Assembly: GCA_049366695.1 (NCBI GenBank)
Contig: JBMNCR010000119.1
Coordinates: 8,657 to 72,656 of the forward strand
Length of the DNA stretch: 64,000 bases
DNA from: JBMNCR01 sp049366695
Lineage (GTDB): Bacteria > Bacillota > Clostridia > Eubacteriales > Alkalibacteraceae
Direction of reading: 5' to 3'
Part shown: one piece after another, positions 62,092 through 64,000 of the stretch
Numbering within the stretch: position 1 is the stretch's first letter
Layout: the number at the start of each line of letters is the position of its first letter
Translations under genes and position numbers: made by a program
The notes under the pieces: generated by a model
The model's input: the letters and a program-made list of their open reading frames with translations, nothing else
Told to the model about the DNA's origin: nothing
Databases searched by the model: none

Positions 62092-63006
62092 TTACTTAGT
62101 TTTTTTTACGCTAATAATCTCTCCCGTATATGCATCAACCTGTATCCAATATCCTAATCCAATATTTGACGAGTTCTTAATATCTTGAATTTCTACCATC
62201 CAAACAAGTTTATCTTTGATTACAGTAACTTTTGCAGTAATTACTGCAGTATCATCTAATTGGCACGAAAAAATCTCAGTAGAATTATTAGTATTCTCAT
62301 CTTTTTCACCTGTTAATAATTCATTATCACTAATCTCCGGATCATCTGCTGGACGGGGTTTAGTATCTTCATATGTTGCATTCATACTATCAGTAAATCT
62401 CTCAAGATCATTTATTACTTGCTCTTTAGCAATATTTATAGCTTCTTCTTTTTTTATAAGTATTTCTTTGTTTGCAAGGTCAGAATTATTATTTTCATGA
62501 ATTTCATAACTCATAATCTCTCCAGCATATGAGATATATGCCAGTATAAGATTACCATTTTCATATCCTAAATCGCTCACTTGATTAATAGTAATCGCAT
62601 ATTGTTTTGCATCTGCCAAGTCAACATTTTCAACTTTATATTGATTTCCATCAAAAAAATCATTTCTTACAATAGTTAATTTATCAATAACGATTTTTTG
62701 TGCTTCTTCTTTACTTATTACAGTATCTACTTGATCAGAAGCAACCTCTTTCTTAAAATAACCATATGGTTTTCCAGTTTCTTTATCAACTACATATACA
62801 TTTTCATTGCTTTGGTATTCATATAATGATAATTCAACTATTTCACGTGAAAAGTGTAAAGTTTCACCATCTATTACCATTTTATCAGCTATTTCTAAAC
62901 CTTCATCTGCTGTAATAAATGTTTTAGCTAGTGCAGTAGTAGTTATAAGCAATACTCCAATTACAATACTTATAATAATTAATTTTCTCTTTTTATTAAT
63001 ATCCAA
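62092..63006 (-). CDS. secreted PepSY-like protein (paralogue of the 36238 gene)
   Basis: A 304-residue exported protein: signal peptide (LIIISIVIGVLLITTTALA), then PepSY/YcdB-like segments with SKEEAQKIVIDKLTI and KKEEAINIAKEQV, ending LGYWIQVDAYTGEIISVKK. It resembles the 265-residue protein at 36238 in size, export signal and domain pattern. A TTG at 63006 with AAGGGAGG is preferred over an ATG at 63036 inside the upstream remnant. The upstream partner is only a scrap of the caspase-fold-like gene, so this copy survives without its putative protease. Confidence 0.72.
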   Translation of the reverse strand: MDINKKRKLIIISIVIGVLLITTTALAKTFITADEGLEIADKMVIDGETLHFSREIVELSLYEYQSNENVYVVDKETGKPYGYFKKEVASDQVDTVISKEEAQKIVIDKLTIVRNDFFDGNQYKVENVDLADAKQYAITINQVSDLGYENGNLILAYISYAGEIMSYEIHENNNSDLANKEILIKKEEAINIAKEQVINDLERFTDSMNATYEDTKPRPADDPEISDNELLTGEKDENTNNSTEIFSCQLDDTAVITAKVTVIKDKLVWMVEIQDIKNSSNIGLGYWIQVDAYTGEIISVKKTK

Positions 63007-63022
63007 TTTTATACCTCCCTTA

Positions 63023-63177
63023 TTAATGTACCCCATAAGCAGCAGGTTCTAATTTTATAAATATATATTTATAAAAAGCATGATTATCAACTTCACCTTT
63101 AAACAATGTACTTGATATGCCATTTGCCTTGCATAATAATCACAATTAGCAAGAGACTGACCTTGATTTGCATTTAC
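63023..63177 (-). pseudogene. decayed 3' end of a second caspase-fold-like peptidase gene
   Basis: Minus-strand reading gives VNANQGQSLANCDYYARQMA in one frame, then after a frameshift STLFKGEVDNHAFYK and KLEPAAYGVH with a stop at 63023. The intact gene at 37049 ends SASREYAAQDSIS... and KLEPAAYGN, so this is its relative. The catalytic His and Cys region is gone. It ends 17 bases before the paralogous PepSY-like start, preserving the original gene order. Confidence 0.75.
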
Positions 63178-63354
63178 CTAATATCCCCATACTATAATAA
63201 TTTTAGTAAATTTTCAATGTCTTATGCGTAAGCGGTCGTAAATCATGCGTGAACGGTTGAAATCTGAAATTGAACTGTATTAATTTATCTTCTCTGAATT
63301 TATATTAGTCTGTTAGTGGGGTAGAATATGGGGTATTCTTTTGGGGTTCTAAGA

Positions 63355-63690
63355 TCCTTCGTCGCACGCTCCTCTGGATGACATTATAGGATGAAATATT
63401 AGTAAGTTGATAGGGGGTATATGTATTCTTCGAGGTTAAAAATCCTTCGTTGCGAAGCTCCTCGCGATGACGTTACAGTATGACAATGGCTCGAGTGTCA
63501 TTCAGAGCGTAGCGAGTTCCGATAATTTAGGTTCTCTTTAAGTTCTTACAATTGGTGTTGGCGTAAGCGAGTTTGAGATTGTTTTAAAACTACGCCTCAA
63601 CTTCGTTATGTTCTCTATTACCACATATTATTCTCATAGTCTGACAGGCTACAGGAATTCCTTTGGGATAAAAGATCCTTCGCCAAGCTC
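63355..63690. repeat. cluster of ATCCTTCG-type short repeats
   Basis: Three related motifs: ATCCTTCGTCGCACGCTCCT near 63354, ATCCTTCGTTGCGAAGCTCC near 63431 and ATCCTTCGCCAAGCTCAG near 63670. The first two are followed by a GATGAC. They are short imperfect palindromes of the intergenic type. Confidence 0.6.
63495..63615. repeat. dispersed repeat, partial copy (D)
   Basis: GCGTAGCGAGTTCCGATAAT, TTAGGTTCTC and TTACAATTGGTGTTGGCGTA match the inner part of the copies at 53622 and 63735. No coding capacity. Confidence 0.75.
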
Positions 63691-63734
63691 AGGAACGACT
63701 AATTCATTATTTTCTTATCATTAAGCGATTCTAA

Positions 63735-63950
63735 AATTCTTCAAATAACTTTGATCAATGTTAATAACTATTTATACTATGCAGTGTAGTTTTAATACAA
63801 TAGCAAGCTATTAGCTTCGCTTAATTCAAAAGAAGGAGAAGAGAACCGTTAAGAATTATCGGCTGTCTGAGCATAGCGAGTTCCGATAATTTAGGTTCTC
63901 TTTGAGTTCTTACAATTGGTGTTAGCGTAAGCGTGTTTGAGATTGTTATA
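63735..63950. repeat. dispersed repeat, copy (E)
   Basis: Contains a TTTGATCAATGTTAATAAC variant of the left part, AGCTTCGCTTAATTC, and the full inner module. Its arms AGAACCGTTAAGAATTATCGG and CCGATAATTTAGGTTCT can fold back on each other, forming a long hairpin. No gene is seen in 63178-64000. Confidence 0.78.
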
Positions 63951-64000
63951 AATGTTAATCTAAATGTACCCAGAAATGAGCATGAGAACTTCCCCACTTG

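Overview
The window comes from a low-GC, endospore-forming member of the Firmicutes, almost certainly class Clostridia. Support is very AT-rich intergenic DNA, strong AGGAGG-type ribosome sites, frequent TTG and GTG starts, a SPOCS/LysM spore-coat type protein, a YhcN/YlaJ-like sporulation lipoprotein, Veg, a T-box leader, DnaD plus DnaC/DnaI-type loader proteins, an arginine deiminase pathway and a TM1266-type hydrogenase-system regulator. The genus cannot be fixed from the sequence. Two 100-N assembly gaps (47270-47369 and 53372-53471) show this is a scaffold.

Positions 1-17300 hold stress and signalling genes: a lipoprotein with a chagasin-like C-terminus facing a clostripain-type protease; a YihY/BrkB membrane protein; an ArsR regulator whose promoter carries a 22-bp dyad, followed by a four-domain persulfide/CoA-disulfide reductase (reductase, rhodanese, TusA and DsrE-like); a cytoplasmic parvulin; a MarR-MATE pair with an operator over the -10 box; a long TetR protein divergent from an enoate-reductase-type flavoenzyme; and a three-gene receiver-domain operon including an HDOD protein. 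Positions 17300-24300 (mostly minus strand) hold an SOD-like protein, spore-associated genes, arcA-arcB and veg. Positions 24500-33650 form one minus-strand operon, T-box-ilvC-ilvD-ilvB-leuA-cimA-leuB, for branched-chain amino acids; ilvN and leuCD are not in it.

Positions 33690-53350 are largely housekeeping: thioesterase, YhaM, HtrA, WalJ, MurA, DnaD, DnaC-like, PlsY, a 3D-domain protein, TatD, an NMT1/THI5-type ABC transporter led by a TM1266-like gene, a YgjP-type metallopeptidase, TyrA and AroF. Two regulatory leaders stand out. aroF-tyrA is preceded by a consensus promoter, a 37-codon leader peptide with 12 Phe/Tyr/Trp codons, and a terminator, which is the layout of classical ribosome-mediated attenuation. 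The TM1266/ABC operon is preceded by a leader whose possible pairings include an aptamer-like stem, an antiterminator and a terminator.

Positions 53500-64000 are an accessory, decaying region: an HlyD-type export protein, a Big_2 surface protein, a double-glycine-leader peptide with a small membrane protein, several unknown membrane or secreted proteins, remnants of paralogues, a truncated ABC exporter, and copies of a dispersed hairpin-rich repeat. A related accessory unit (secreted caspase-fold-like peptidase plus PepSY-like protein) sits at 36238-37750 beside another repeat copy; its partner at 62092-63177 keeps only the PepSY-like gene and a frameshifted scrap of the peptidase gene.
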